Shown here: positions 14,302 to 22,600 of the stretch, piece by piece | How the letters are laid out: each line of letters opens with the position of its first letter | Position numbering within the stretch: position 1 is the stretch's first letter | IMG/VR virus record: IMGVR_UViG_3300035670_000581 | Coordinates: 1-38,936 of that record | Origin: a virus | Strand: one strand, 5' to 3' | Length of the DNA stretch: 38,936 nucleotides | Notes under the pieces: model-generated | What the model was told of the DNA's origin: nothing | The model's database searches: none | What the model saw: only the letters and a program-made list of their open reading frames with translations | Position numbers and translations under genes: made by a program

Positions 14302-15993
14302 ATGACGGCATCCACCACATCCACCACAACATCCACCACCACGCCTTCAACATGGTGGGAGCAGGCCTACGGCGCCATCATCAACGAGCCCGTTCAACCC
14401 GGCCAGGAGAACGAGGACTGGGGTGCCATGCAGGATGCCTTCCTCATCTCCACCGCTGAGGCCGGCCTCAACTATGAACTCACCCGCTCACTGGAAGCCT
14501 CGGCAACCAATGACGAGAAGGAGCTGATGCAGCTCAGCGCTGATCTCGATCGGCGCAACTCCCTGGACATGATGGCCGCTGAGCAAACCTTCAAGATCGA
14601 AGGCCTCACTGTCGCCAACGATCTCTCCAAGGATTACCTCTCCGCAGAAGGTGAGCAGACCCGCGCCACCATCTCAGCCCAGGGCGAGCAGGACCGCAGC
14701 CTGCAAACCATCCAGAATGAAGGCGCCGTTGATGTCGCCAAGCAGCAGCGTGCCGCCGACGAGAACGTCGCCGTCACCCAGGCCGGCTCGGCCATGTACA
14801 CGGCCGATCGCGGGCTGGAGGCTGCCCGTTCTCAGGCATTCGCGGAGCAATACGTCAGCGAGCAGCAGCGGGCCGCTGATGAAAATGTCGCCGGCACCCA
14901 GGCGGAGGCCTCCAAGTCCGTTGCCAACACCCAGGCCGATGCTCAGCGGGATGTGAGCACCATCGAGGGCAGCACCGCCCGTGATGTCGCCGGCACCCAG
15001 GCGGAGGCCTCCAAGTCCATTGCCAACACCCAGGCCGATGCTCAGCGGGATGTGAGCACCATCGAGGGCAGCACCGCCCGTGATGTCGCCGGCACCCAGG
15101 CGGAGGCCTCCAAGTCCGTTGCCAACACCCAGGCCGGAGCGCAGCGGTATGGCGCAGATCAGCAGCGTCTCGCAGCACTGGGCGTCGCCACGACAGAAGC
15201 CGGCGCTGCTCGGGATGTCGCCTCCACCCAAGCCGGCGCTGCTCGGGATGTGGCTTCCACTCAGGCCGGTGCTCAGCGGTATGGCGCAGATCAGCAGCGT
15301 CTTGCAGCGCTGGGCGTCGCCACAACAGAAGCTGGCGCTGCTCGGGATGTCGCCTCCACCCAGGCTGGCGCGCAGCGGTACGGCGCAGATCAGCAGCGTC
15401 TCGCAGCACTGGGCGTCGCCACGACAGAAGCTGGCGCTGCTCGGGATGTCGCCTCCACCCAGGCTGGCGCGCAGCGGTACGGCGCAGATCGCGGTCTGGA
15501 TGCAGCCCGCGCCCAGGCCTTTGCTGAGCAGTACGTCAGTGAGCAGCAGCGTGCCGGTGCTGAAAATGTCGCCACCACGCAAGCCGGTGCGGCTCGGGAT
15601 GTCACCCGCGAAGAAGGCAGCACCGCACGGGATGTTGCTGGTATCCAGGGCCGCACTCAGCTGGGGATTGCAGAAACCGAGGGCAACACGGCCCGCGATG
15701 TCGCCAACATCAGCGGCAGTTGGGGACTCTCTGGCGTGCGGCTGCAGGATGCCGGTGAAACCACGCGCACTGGCATGAACCTTGCCAGCCAGGAGCGGCA
15801 GATCGGCCTGACGGGCAGCGAGGCGCGTCTCAATATCGGCAAGCAGGGCGAGGAGTCCCGCCGAACGATTGAGACAGAAGGTGAGCAGTCGCGCCGCAAC
15901 ATCCGCACCCAGGCGGAGGAAGGGCGCTATTCCGTGCGTGATGAACGCGAACACGCTGCAGGTTTGGCAACACGGATGTCCCGCCGGGGGTAA
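14302..15993 (+). CDS. Giant hendecad-repeat coiled-coil protein (563 aa)
   Basis: ATG 14302 with AGGAGG upstream (14291-14296). After a Thr/Ser-rich start and a mixed region to about residue 190, the protein consists of consecutive 11-residue units, for example ARDVASTQAGA, QRYGADQQRLA and ALGVATTEAGA. The three-unit block of 33 aa repeats almost exactly three times, and another block (RDVAGTQAEAS, KSVANTQADAQ, RDVSTIEGSTA) twice. Unbroken 11-residue periodicity predicts a long right-handed coiled coil with an Ala/Val core, roughly 50 nm for about 330 residues at 0.15 nm per residue. Likely a fibre, needle or internal rod. The DNA repeats are nearly identical, so length may vary between isolates. 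Confidence 0.8.
   Translation: MTASTTSTTTSTTTPSTWWEQAYGAIINEPVQPGQENEDWGAMQDAFLISTAEAGLNYELTRSLEASATNDEKELMQLSADLDRRNSLDMMAAEQTFKIEGLTVANDLSKDYLSAEGEQTRATISAQGEQDRSLQTIQNEGAVDVAKQQRAADENVAVTQAGSAMYTADRGLEAARSQAFAEQYVSEQQRAADENVAGTQAEASKSVANTQADAQRDVSTIEGSTARDVAGTQAEASKSIANTQADAQRDVSTIEGSTARDVAGTQAEASKSVANTQAGAQRYGADQQRLAALGVATTEAGAARDVASTQAGAARDVASTQAGAQRYGADQQRLAALGVATTEAGAARDVASTQAGAQRYGADQQRLAALGVATTEAGAARDVASTQAGAQRYGADRGLDAARAQAFAEQYVSEQQRAGAENVATTQAGAARDVTREEGSTARDVAGIQGRTQLGIAETEGNTARDVANISGSWGLSGVRLQDAGETTRTGMNLASQERQIGLTGSEARLNIGKQGEESRRTIETEGEQSRRNIRTQAEEGRYSVRDEREHAAGLATRMSRRG
14869..15500 (+). repeat. 33-bp / 99-bp tandem repeats inside the coiled-coil gene
   Basis: The tract encodes 11-aa units as 33-bp repeats, organised in 99-bp higher-order copies that differ only by scattered silent changes (for example blocks beginning near 15145, 15277 and 15376). 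The near-identity suggests recent duplication. Confidence 0.8.
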
Positions 15994-16001
15994 TCTCAAC
16001 T

Positions 16002-16013
16002 CAACAGCTGTTG
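16002..16013. other. 12-bp perfect palindrome CAACAGCTGTTG
   Basis: A perfect dyad in the 24-bp gap between the repeat protein and the terminase small-subunit candidate. It ends five bases before the ATG at 16018. It could be an operator or a hairpin that covers the ribosome-binding region. Confidence 0.35.
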
Positions 16014-16017
16014 CTTC

Positions 16018-16545
16018 ATGAGTGAATTGCTTGTTCAGCATGAGCAACCGGTGGAAGCCTGGTTGATGCGTGTCGATGAGCGCAGACGCTCGGCCGTTCT
16101 TCAGTACGCCGCGGCCGAGCGTTCTGCCGTTCTTTCCTACCTCTACGCCGCTCTCCTCGGCTGTGATGCCTCCGTGGACGAATGGGAGGCATTTGTCCTT
16201 TCACGCTGGAAGAAGCTCGATCACCGCGCTCTGTTGGAGACGGAGATCATGGCCTTGCACAGCGACATCGCTGAGCTGCGCCGCCAGGTGGAAGAAGGCC
16301 GGCTCCGCGCCGGTGACGCGGCCACCAAGATCTCCTACCTCTCCAAGGAGCTGCGCGGTCACATCGAGCAAGTCGGAAAGGATGTCGGCACCCACGATCG
16401 CCGCAGTCTCCTACTGGCTGGTGTGGAGATCGCCAGCAAGTTGTTGCGCAAGGTCTTCGGTCGTGACGCGCAGGTCTGGCCTGCGATTGAAGCCACCTTG
16501 GAATCGGCCTGGGCTGACATCGAAGCCAAGCATCAGGGCAAATAG
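16018..16545 (+). CDS. Putative terminase small subunit
   Basis: 175 aa, ATG 16018. It is all-helical in character: an N-terminal segment (EAWLMRVDERRRSAVLQYAA, SYLYAALLGCDASVDEWEAF), a central coiled coil (ETEIMALHSDIAELRRQVEE) and a C-terminal helical region (TKISYLSKELRGHIEQVGK, RRSLLLAGVEIASKLLRKVF). Small terminase subunits often have an N-terminal DNA-binding helical domain plus a central oligomerisation coiled coil, and this gene lies directly upstream of TerL. The assignment rests on location and helical layout, not on a recognised motif. Its stop codon lies in the loop of an intrinsic terminator. Confidence 0.55.
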   Translation: MSELLVQHEQPVEAWLMRVDERRRSAVLQYAAAERSAVLSYLYAALLGCDASVDEWEAFVLSRWKKLDHRALLETEIMALHSDIAELRRQVEEGRLRAGDAATKISYLSKELRGHIEQVGKDVGTHDRRSLLLAGVEIASKLLRKVFGRDAQVWPAIEATLESAWADIEAKHQGK

Positions 16546-16560
16546 GCCCTGAAATTTTTT
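16534..16560 (+). terminator. Intrinsic terminator overlapping the TerS stop codon
   Basis: CAGGGC (16534-16539) pairs with GCCCTG (16546-16551); the loop AAATAG contains the stop codon. AAA and six Ts (16555-16560) follow. It ends rightward transcription just before TerL. Confidence 0.8.
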
Positions 16561-16572
16561 CTGATGAAATTC

Positions 16573-16655
16573 CCTCGCGCAGGCGAGGCCTCCTCTCCTT
16601 ACCCTCCGGCCACAACGCCGTCAGACAAAAAGTGATGAGCCGTTCTGTTTTTGTC
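16573..16655 (+). promoter_or_regulatory. TerL leader: hairpin, variant late motif, long hairpin
   Basis: In order: CCTCGC-GCAG-GCGAGG (16573-16588), the motif variant CTTACCCTC (16598-16606), and an 8-bp stem GACAAAAA / TTTTTGTC (16624-16631 / 16648-16655) ending 8 nt before the TerL ATG. The GAGGT Shine-Dalgarno is immediately next to the last stem, so folding could limit terminase translation. Confidence 0.5.
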
Positions 16656-16663
16656 GAGGTCTG

Positions 16664-18211
16664 ATGGAGCTGGCTCTCGCCCACCTGCATCGCGCCAGGG
16701 CCCTGGCCTCCGGGGTCGAGCGGGTGGAGTTGGAGGTGCATCCTCTGGTCCGGCAGGCGCGGCGCGACTTCTCCGCCTTCTGCGAGCACCTCGGCAAGCC
16801 CAACGCCGAGCATCACAAGCTCTGGGTGCGGGAGTTCGTCACTGATGAGGACAGCACCCAGCTGCTGCACTGCGCCGGGCCCAATACCGCTATCCTCGCC
16901 CCCCGCGGCAGCGCCAAATCCACCCTGCTCGGCATGCTCTGCGCCTGGCTGGTTGGCATCCACGCCCAGCAGGGGCAGATGCTGCGCTTCCTCTACCTGG
17001 GCTACTCGCTGGACATCGCCCGCTCCCGCTCGCACACAATCAAGTCGATCATCGGCTCCTCCAGCTACCAGGAGGTGTTCCCGATGGTGCGCCTCTCCAA
17101 GACGCGCCAATCCGATGAACTCTGGGCCATTGACTTTGAGTACGCCGGCATCGACACCAGCTCAGACGATCCCTACACCTGTGTCGCTCAGGGCCTCTCT
17201 GGTTCCATCACCTCCCGCCGTTCGCAGTTGATCGTCCTCGATGACGTGGTCAAATCCTCCGAGTCGATCCAGAACGCGGAGATCCGGCGCAAGCTGATTA
17301 CCAACTGGCAGGAGGTGGTGCAGCCCACCCTGCTGGAAGGCGGGCGCACCATCGCCCTCGGCACGCGCTTCTCCACCGTCGACATCTTCGCGTCCACCTT
17401 CAACGAGAAGAACGGCTGGCGGGTCGTCACCCAGCAGGCCATCGTCACCAATGATGAAGGCCTGGAGGAGAGCTACTGGCCGGACTTCTACTCCCTGGAG
17501 CACCTGCGCAAGCTGCGGGCGGAGGATCCCGTCGCCTTCAGCTTCCAGTTCATGAACCGCCCCGTCTCCCGCAGCGAGGTGGACTTCCCGGCTGACTGGC
17601 TCAAGAGCGGTGATCTGATCGAGTCCTATGACGCCCTGGCGGTCGGCATCGATCTCTCCTCCGGCCTCAAGGAGCGCAACGACTTCACCGTGATGGTGCT
17701 GGGCGGCATCATCGGCGATCGCGTCGAGGTGATCGACTATCGCCGCATCCGCTCGATGGGCAACCTGGAGAAGCTCGATGAACTCTGCGCGCTCCTGGCT
17801 GACTGGGGCGTGATCGTCGAGGGCGATGGCGAGCACGCCGATCAGTGGTTCCCCACCGATGTCCCCGTCACGATCAACATTGAGGCCATCAGCTACCAAC
17901 AGTCGATGCAGGCCGACGCCCGCAAGATCCTGCTGGATGAACGCGGCCTGCACAACATCGTCCTCAAGGCCGTCACCGGCTACCGCGGCGACAAGCTCAC
18001 CCGCTTCCGCGGCACCTTCGGGTTGTTCCAGACCGGCCGCGTGATTTGGAATCGCTACCTCAGCTGGGAGCCGTTCTGGCAGGAGATGATGAACTTCGGC
18101 GCCGGCGAGCACGACGACTGCGTCGATGCCTTCGTGTTGATGGTGCGGGCCCTGGTTGGCGTCGGCCGGCTCCAGCCCAGCTGGGGCGAATGGCGGGATG
18201 AAGATGCTTGA
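16664..18211 (+). CDS. terL: Terminase large subunit (ATPase-nuclease packaging motor)
   Basis: 515 aa from ATG 16664 with GAGGT three bases upstream. It pumps phage DNA into the prohead and cuts the concatemer. N-terminal ATPase: Walker A RGSAKST (81-87), Walker B LIVLDD (189-194), coupling motif ALGTRFS (231-237). C-terminal RNase H-like nuclease: GIDLSSG with Asp330, INIEAIS with Glu407, and EHDDCVDA with Asp484/485. All key residues are present and the length is normal. It lies between the putative TerS and a membrane-like gene, with an upstream terminator and its own variant late motif, so it appears to be expressed separately from TerS. Confidence 0.95.
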   Translation: MELALAHLHRARALASGVERVELEVHPLVRQARRDFSAFCEHLGKPNAEHHKLWVREFVTDEDSTQLLHCAGPNTAILAPRGSAKSTLLGMLCAWLVGIHAQQGQMLRFLYLGYSLDIARSRSHTIKSIIGSSSYQEVFPMVRLSKTRQSDELWAIDFEYAGIDTSSDDPYTCVAQGLSGSITSRRSQLIVLDDVVKSSESIQNAEIRRKLITNWQEVVQPTLLEGGRTIALGTRFSTVDIFASTFNEKNGWRVVTQQAIVTNDEGLEESYWPDFYSLEHLRKLRAEDPVAFSFQFMNRPVSRSEVDFPADWLKSGDLIESYDALAVGIDLSSGLKERNDFTVMVLGGIIGDRVEVIDYRRIRSMGNLEKLDELCALLADWGVIVEGDGEHADQWFPTDVPVTINIEAISYQQSMQADARKILLDERGLHNIVLKAVTGYRGDKLTRFRGTFGLFQTGRVIWNRYLSWEPFWQEMMNFGAGEHDDCVDAFVLMVRALVGVGRLQPSWGEWRDEDA

Positions 18212-18214
18212 GTC

Positions 18215-18223
18215 CATACCCTC
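18215..18223 (+). promoter_or_regulatory. CATACCCTC late motif (copy 6)
   Basis: Exact 9-mer, three bases after the TerL stop and 22 nt before ATG 18246. Confidence 0.75.
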
Positions 18224-18245
18224 CCGGTGACGGCGGGTGGGATGG

Positions 18246-19175
18246 ATGGCTGGATCACCGTTTGCGGCGGATCGGCTGATTGCCTGGGCACAAACCCCCT
18301 TCGGAGAGGAAGTGCTGGAGGGCACCCTCGGCGGCTTGATGGCAGGTGTGCCCATCGCCATGCAGGGTGATGCCCACCCCGGCGCCGCTGCTTTGACAAC
18401 AGCCACTGCAATCCTGGGCGGCATCGGCATGGGAATGGCGGGCCGGCGTATCGGTGCCTCGCTTGGGGCGCGGTATCGAGATGGCGCACCATTACAGGAT
18501 CAGGCCGGGCTGGCAGCCACCATCGGCCGCATCGGCGGCCAGGAAACGATGGGCAAGGCACTGGAGGAGAACGGCAAGATGCTCCGCTCCCAGGTGGCGG
18601 ACTATCTGGTGAACCGCCAGGCCGCCAAAATGGTGCGCGATGGCGAGGTGCCTCAGGCCGTGATGGATCAGTTGATGGAGCTGCGCCAGGCAAACGGCTT
18701 TGTCGATGCGATCAACAACGCACCGCCGGCAATCCGTCAGCAGCTCGATGCCGCCCTGGCGGCTGACAGTGCCACCCTGCGCCAGGCCATCAACAACCCC
18801 ACCCTGCGCCAGCAGCTGTTGCAGCAGTCGGGGATTGATCTCGATGCCCTAGTGGACCTGGAGGCCGATCTGGTCAGCCGCGCCAATGCGTCGATGCCAG
18901 AAGGTTTGCATCGCCTGGCGGATCGCTTTGGCGACACCACAGCCGTGCAGAAGATGCCGCTGGTGACACCGGAGCTGCTGCGTGCCGTCGCCGACAGCGA
19001 GGCAGCGCCGATTACCGGCGAGCATGTAGGCCGCGCCGTGGGGCGCTTCATCGGCGATGAGGTGGGCATCCTTGGCGGGATTGGCGTCGGCATGCTCGCC
19101 GCCAATCAACTGGGGTTGGAGACGCCCAAGGATCGGAAGATCCGCGAGCTGGAAGCACAGCTAGCGGGGCGGTAA
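18246..19175 (+). CDS. Membrane-like virion-type protein (309 aa)
   Basis: ATG 18246 (MAGSPFAADRL) is preferred to the in-frame GTG 18237, as it has GGTGGG just upstream and the usual spacing from the late motif. A Gly/Ala hydrophobic stretch lies near the N-terminus (TATAILGGIGMGMAGRRIG, about 50-70) and another near the C-terminus (GILGGIGVGMLAANQLGL), followed by a short charged helix. The centre is polar and helical, with repeats of Leu and Gln (NPTLRQQLLQQSGIDLDALV). Its TAA overlaps the ATG of the next gene (TAATG), so it is coupled to the macro-like/SLOG protein. No family recognised. Confidence 0.65.
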   Translation: MAGSPFAADRLIAWAQTPFGEEVLEGTLGGLMAGVPIAMQGDAHPGAAALTTATAILGGIGMGMAGRRIGASLGARYRDGAPLQDQAGLAATIGRIGGQETMGKALEENGKMLRSQVADYLVNRQAAKMVRDGEVPQAVMDQLMELRQANGFVDAINNAPPAIRQQLDAALAADSATLRQAINNPTLRQQLLQQSGIDLDALVDLEADLVSRANASMPEGLHRLADRFGDTTAVQKMPLVTPELLRAVADSEAAPITGEHVGRAVGRFIGDEVGILGGIGVGMLAANQLGLETPKDRKIRELEAQLAGR

Positions 19176-20287
19176 TGGCCAGGATTCGTAACGGCTTCAT
19201 CGAATCGCTTGATCCCGGGGAGGTCTTCGTTTTTGGCAGTAACCTGGCTGGGCGCCATGGCAAGGGCGCGGCCTTGACGGCTCGTCAGCGTTTTGGGGCT
19301 GTCAATGGACAGGGCCAGGGCTTGCAGGGCAATGCGTATGCCTTGCCAACAAAAGACGAGCGGTTGCGGGTCAGGCCGCTTGATGAAATTGGGGCGTCAC
19401 TGGATCAGCTCGCCGCTGATGCTGCACTCTATGGCGATCGGACTTTCTACCTCACTCGGGTTGGGCAGGGCCTGGCCTCCCTGCCAGAGGAGGTAATCCG
19501 TGAGCGGGTTGAAGCTGCGGGGATGCCGGCAAATGTGCGGCCCTGGTGGGAGTGGGAAGGCGCTGCGCCAGTGGCTATGCCTGGCGTCCCCGTGGGGCAG
19601 CCCTTTCGTCTGGTTGTTGCCGGTGGCCGGGACTTCCAGGATCCGGCCTTCCTTGATCAGGCCCTGCAGTGCTCCTTGCAGGAGTACGGCCCAGCCGAAC
19701 TGTTGCAGCAGCTCAATAAGGCCAGCCCCTACGGGCCGCTGCAGATCGTCAGCGGTGGGGCCCGCGGCGCTGATGCCCTCGGGGAGCAATGGGCAAAAGC
19801 AGCTGGCGTGCCCATCCAGCGCTACCACGCCGCCTGGGATGACATCCACGCCCCCGGTGCGGTCGTTCGCACGAACCGCCAGGGCCGGCCCTACAACGCC
19901 AATGCCGGCTTTGCGCGCAATGCGCTGATGGCGCAGAACGCTGATGCCGTGCTGGTGATGCCCGGCGGCCGCGGCACTGATCACATGGTCAAGGTGGCTC
20001 AGGAGCAGGGGCTGCCGGTCTGGGATGCCCGCGGCGGCGACCTCGACGCTATCCAGTTGTTGGCGGCGCAGAAGGCCGCGGCCGCCCCACTTCCGGTGTC
20101 AGCGCCGGTGTCCCAGTCCACGGCAGCACCGGCGGCGGAGCAGCTCAGTTTTTTCGATGATGCCCGCCGTTTCGCCGGCCAGGCCTGGCCGTGGATGGCG
20201 GGCCTCGGCGGCAGCGCAGCGCTGGTGGCCGCGGCGATGCAACTCCAATCCAGCAATCCCGAGCAGCCGCCATACCCTCCGGCGTAG
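19175..20287 (+). CDS. Macro-like + SLOG (YspA/DprA-type) fusion with C-terminal membrane segment
   Basis: 370 aa. Residues about 15-105 resemble a phage macro-like domain: VFVFGSNLAGRHGKGAA, then GQGQGLQGNAYALPTKD and FYLTRVGQGLA. Residues 144-286 are a SLOG-type Rossmann domain: RLVVAGGRDF, IVSGGARGADALGE (192-204), GFARNALM (245-252), MPGGRGTDHMV (262-272). After an Ala/Pro linker, residues about 338-356 are hydrophobic (WPWMAGLGGSAALVAAAMQ) with a short tail. Macro and SLOG domains bind NAD-derived and other nucleotides; Thoeris effectors use both. The gene is coupled to the preceding one and precedes portal, so the product may be virion-borne. Inference: it may sense, process or sequester host nucleotide signals. 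Domain calls are firm for SLOG, moderate for macro. Confidence 0.75.
   Translation: MARIRNGFIESLDPGEVFVFGSNLAGRHGKGAALTARQRFGAVNGQGQGLQGNAYALPTKDERLRVRPLDEIGASLDQLAADAALYGDRTFYLTRVGQGLASLPEEVIRERVEAAGMPANVRPWWEWEGAAPVAMPGVPVGQPFRLVVAGGRDFQDPAFLDQALQCSLQEYGPAELLQQLNKASPYGPLQIVSGGARGADALGEQWAKAAGVPIQRYHAAWDDIHAPGAVVRTNRQGRPYNANAGFARNALMAQNADAVLVMPGGRGTDHMVKVAQEQGLPVWDARGGDLDAIQLLAAQKAAAAPLPVSAPVSQSTAAPAAEQLSFFDDARRFAGQAWPWMAGLGGSAALVAAAMQLQSSNPEQPPYPPA
20271..20279 (+). promoter_or_regulatory. CATACCCTC late motif (copy 7), inside the end of the preceding gene
   Basis: Exact 9-mer overlapping the last coding residues (PPYPPA) of the SLOG gene and 20 nt before the portal GTG. Keeping it inside coding sequence argues for function at DNA or RNA level. 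Confidence 0.75.
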
Positions 20288-20299
20288 CGAGGGTTCCCC

Positions 20300-22600
20300 G
20301 TGAGCTTCGACGCCACACGCTTTCAGTCCATCCTTGACGCGGCTCGCAACCGCACCGTGGGCGATGGCGTCGACACGATGGTCGTGGCCGCCCATCTCTC
20401 CCAGATGCGGCTGTTCATGCTTCGGCAGGGGATCGAGTTCTTCGCCAGGCAGGATTCCTTCAACCAGCGCCGCGAGTTCCTGCGCCGCGTGGTGGACTTC
20501 AACGAGCTGTCCTCCCGCTTTGAGTCGATCATCGACTCGTTCCTGATTGATGGCAAAGGGCTCCTCTACTTCCGCCCCGCCAAGGATCTCTACCGCATCC
20601 ATTACTTCTCCCAGGATCAGTACCGCACCTACTACGACGAGGACGGCTTCCTGGAAGAAGTCCAGATCATCTACTCCTTTAAGGTCAGGCCGCCCCGGGG
20701 CTTCGGCAGCGCTCTGGATGCCAGCCAGCTTGGTAGCGCTGAGGAGCGGTTCTTTGCCGGTGCCAGCAATGGCGAGCTGCGCTGGATTCGGCTGCGCGTC
20801 TTCGCTGATCGCATCGAGCAGGCCATCTCCCCTGAGCGCCCCCAGTTCGGAGAGGAGATGGTCGCCGGGCGGCCCGGTGAAACCCTCGTCAATTCACTCG
20901 GCTTCATCCCTGCCACCGAGGTCTTCAACAACCGCGGACTGCAGGCCGGCAGCGGCCACGGCGAGTTCGACTGGGTGGGCAGCTACATCCTTCAGCACGA
21001 TCGGATGGTGAAGGCGATCAAGGGCAACCTGCGCTTCTTCGGAACGCCCACCCTCGTTTCCAGCCGCCCGCGCCACGATCTGGTGGAGCCCGATAGTGAA
21101 TCGAGCACGGCCCAACGCGCCACCATCTCCTCTTCCAGCGGCTTTGTCGGCCTGAACCGCGCCGCCAGCCGCGTCTCCCAGCCCACAGGTGGCGGCTCCT
21201 CCGAGGGTCTGCGGGTGCCGCGGATCATTGCCAACGTCGAGGCCGCCGATCGCGTCGGGTACATCACTCCTGATCCGGTCAGTGGCGATCTCACGGCCTA
21301 CGCCCAGGCATACCAGGAGATGATCCGCGCTGCCCTCGGCGGCGTCGATGATCTCTCCATCTCCTCCGGTGCCACCGCCTTTGAGGTGCGCACGCTCTAC
21401 GGCCGCGTCGCAACAACGGCCACCCGCAAAAACCGGGATCTGATGGAGTACGGCTTCTGCCGGATCTTCGCGTTGATGATTCACCACGAGGAGACGATCT
21501 TTCGTGAGTCTCTGGCGCAGGCGCTGGGGTTGCTCAAGCCTGAGCCCGTCCTGTCTGAAGCCCTGCCTCCAGAAGAGGTGGAAGCCGCTCAGGCCAAGTA
21601 CGACAAGGCTTTCACCGGTTGGCAACAGCAGGTGGCGCAAGCCATTGAGGAGGTCAAGCAGACTGGCGACATCCCATCGGAAGTCGTCGGACTGATCCCC
21701 GATGGGGATTCACGGGTAGACTGGCGCTGGACGGGTCAGGTCTTTGAAGACTCGCCCCAGGACATCCTCAACAATTCCATCGTCTGCCGGAACCTGCAGG
21801 AGCTTGGCGTCTCATCTATCGAGGCACTTCAGTACCTGTTCCCGCAGAAAACACCAGAAGAGCGCGCTGCCATGCTGAGCGGTTATCCGTTCCGCATGGT
21901 GGAAGCGACACAACGCTCAGCTGGAATTTTCGTCGATTTGATTCGCAGCGCTTTCCAGGTGCCGCATCCCCAAGAGCCGGATCTGCCTCTCGCCGCTGAT
22001 CCACAGCTCGATCTCGTCCCGTACATCTACAGGACGCTTGATCACCTCAGGCGAGAACTTTCCTACTCCGGTCAGTATTCCGATGTCGACTTCGCAAGTA
22101 TCCCAACAACCCTCACCGACGCCGATCGCCTACGCGCCTCCCGCGGTGAGCCAACCCAGCTGGAACGGAGCCGCACCAAGCGCCGCACCAATGCCGCCCA
22201 GCGTCTCGATGCCACCTGGGGTTATGCCTCAGATGGCGCAGCAGGTGGCGGTGCCTACACAGCCCAGCTGGGATTCGGCGGCAATGGCGCCCCAGGCTCA
22301 ACCCTGGCAGGCGGCGTTCAATCAGCTGATCGGCGCCCCGACAGCAGTGCAGCCATCTACGGGATGGGTGGCACCCTCAGCTATGACCCCACAAGGGTTG
22401 ACGGCGGCACAGACGGGCAACTGGGGCGTTCCGCAAATGCCGCAGGTGGTCGCCTCGCCTATGGCAGCCCAGATCTCCTCGCCCCCAGCAATGCCGGCGT
22501 ACTCTCCCAGCCCGGTGGAGATGGCGCAGCTGGCACAGCAGGCCGCGGCCGTTCAGGCGATCGCCCAGCAGCAACAGCAGGCCGCCGCGCCCGCCGTTGA
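20300..22600 (+). CDS. Portal protein
   Basis: GTG 20300, 20 nt after a late motif; up to 766 aa. The portal forms the dodecameric ring for DNA entry and exit. Evidence: location after terminase and before a scaffold candidate and the capsid gene, and a portal-like N-terminal half (FNELSSRFESIIDSFLIDGK, YRIHYFSQDQYRTYYDEDGF, DWVGSYILQHDRMVKAIKGN, YAQAYQEMIRAALGGVDDLS, then ATTATRKNRDLMEY). The size is close to the N4 portal. The last 170 residues are Gly/Ala/Arg-rich, probably disordered, and overlap the next gene in another frame by up to 518 bp. I assign it from layout and general pattern; no single diagnostic motif exists. Confidence 0.8.
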   Translation: MSFDATRFQSILDAARNRTVGDGVDTMVVAAHLSQMRLFMLRQGIEFFARQDSFNQRREFLRRVVDFNELSSRFESIIDSFLIDGKGLLYFRPAKDLYRIHYFSQDQYRTYYDEDGFLEEVQIIYSFKVRPPRGFGSALDASQLGSAEERFFAGASNGELRWIRLRVFADRIEQAISPERPQFGEEMVAGRPGETLVNSLGFIPATEVFNNRGLQAGSGHGEFDWVGSYILQHDRMVKAIKGNLRFFGTPTLVSSRPRHDLVEPDSESSTAQRATISSSSGFVGLNRAASRVSQPTGGGSSEGLRVPRIIANVEAADRVGYITPDPVSGDLTAYAQAYQEMIRAALGGVDDLSISSGATAFEVRTLYGRVATTATRKNRDLMEYGFCRIFALMIHHEETIFRESLAQALGLLKPEPVLSEALPPEEVEAAQAKYDKAFTGWQQQVAQAIEEVKQTGDIPSEVVGLIPDGDSRVDWRWTGQVFEDSPQDILNNSIVCRNLQELGVSSIEALQYLFPQKTPEERAAMLSGYPFRMVEATQRSAGIFVDLIRSAFQVPHPQEPDLPLAADPQLDLVPYIYRTLDHLRRELSYSGQYSDVDFASIPTTLTDADRLRASRGEPTQLERSRTKRRTNAAQRLDATWGYASDGAAGGGAYTAQLGFGGNGAPGSTLAGGVQSADRRPDSSAAIYGMGGTLSYDPTRVDGGTDGQLGRSANAAGGRLAYGSPDLLAPSNAGVLSQPGGDGAAGTAGRGRSGDRPAATAGRRARR

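Noticed and set aside
14869-15500. CRISPR-like array
   Set aside because: The repeats are in-frame codons of a coiled-coil protein with no spacers.
14674-16047. Leftward repeat-containing frame (457 codons)
   Set aside because: The repetition is inherited from the hendecad gene on the other strand.
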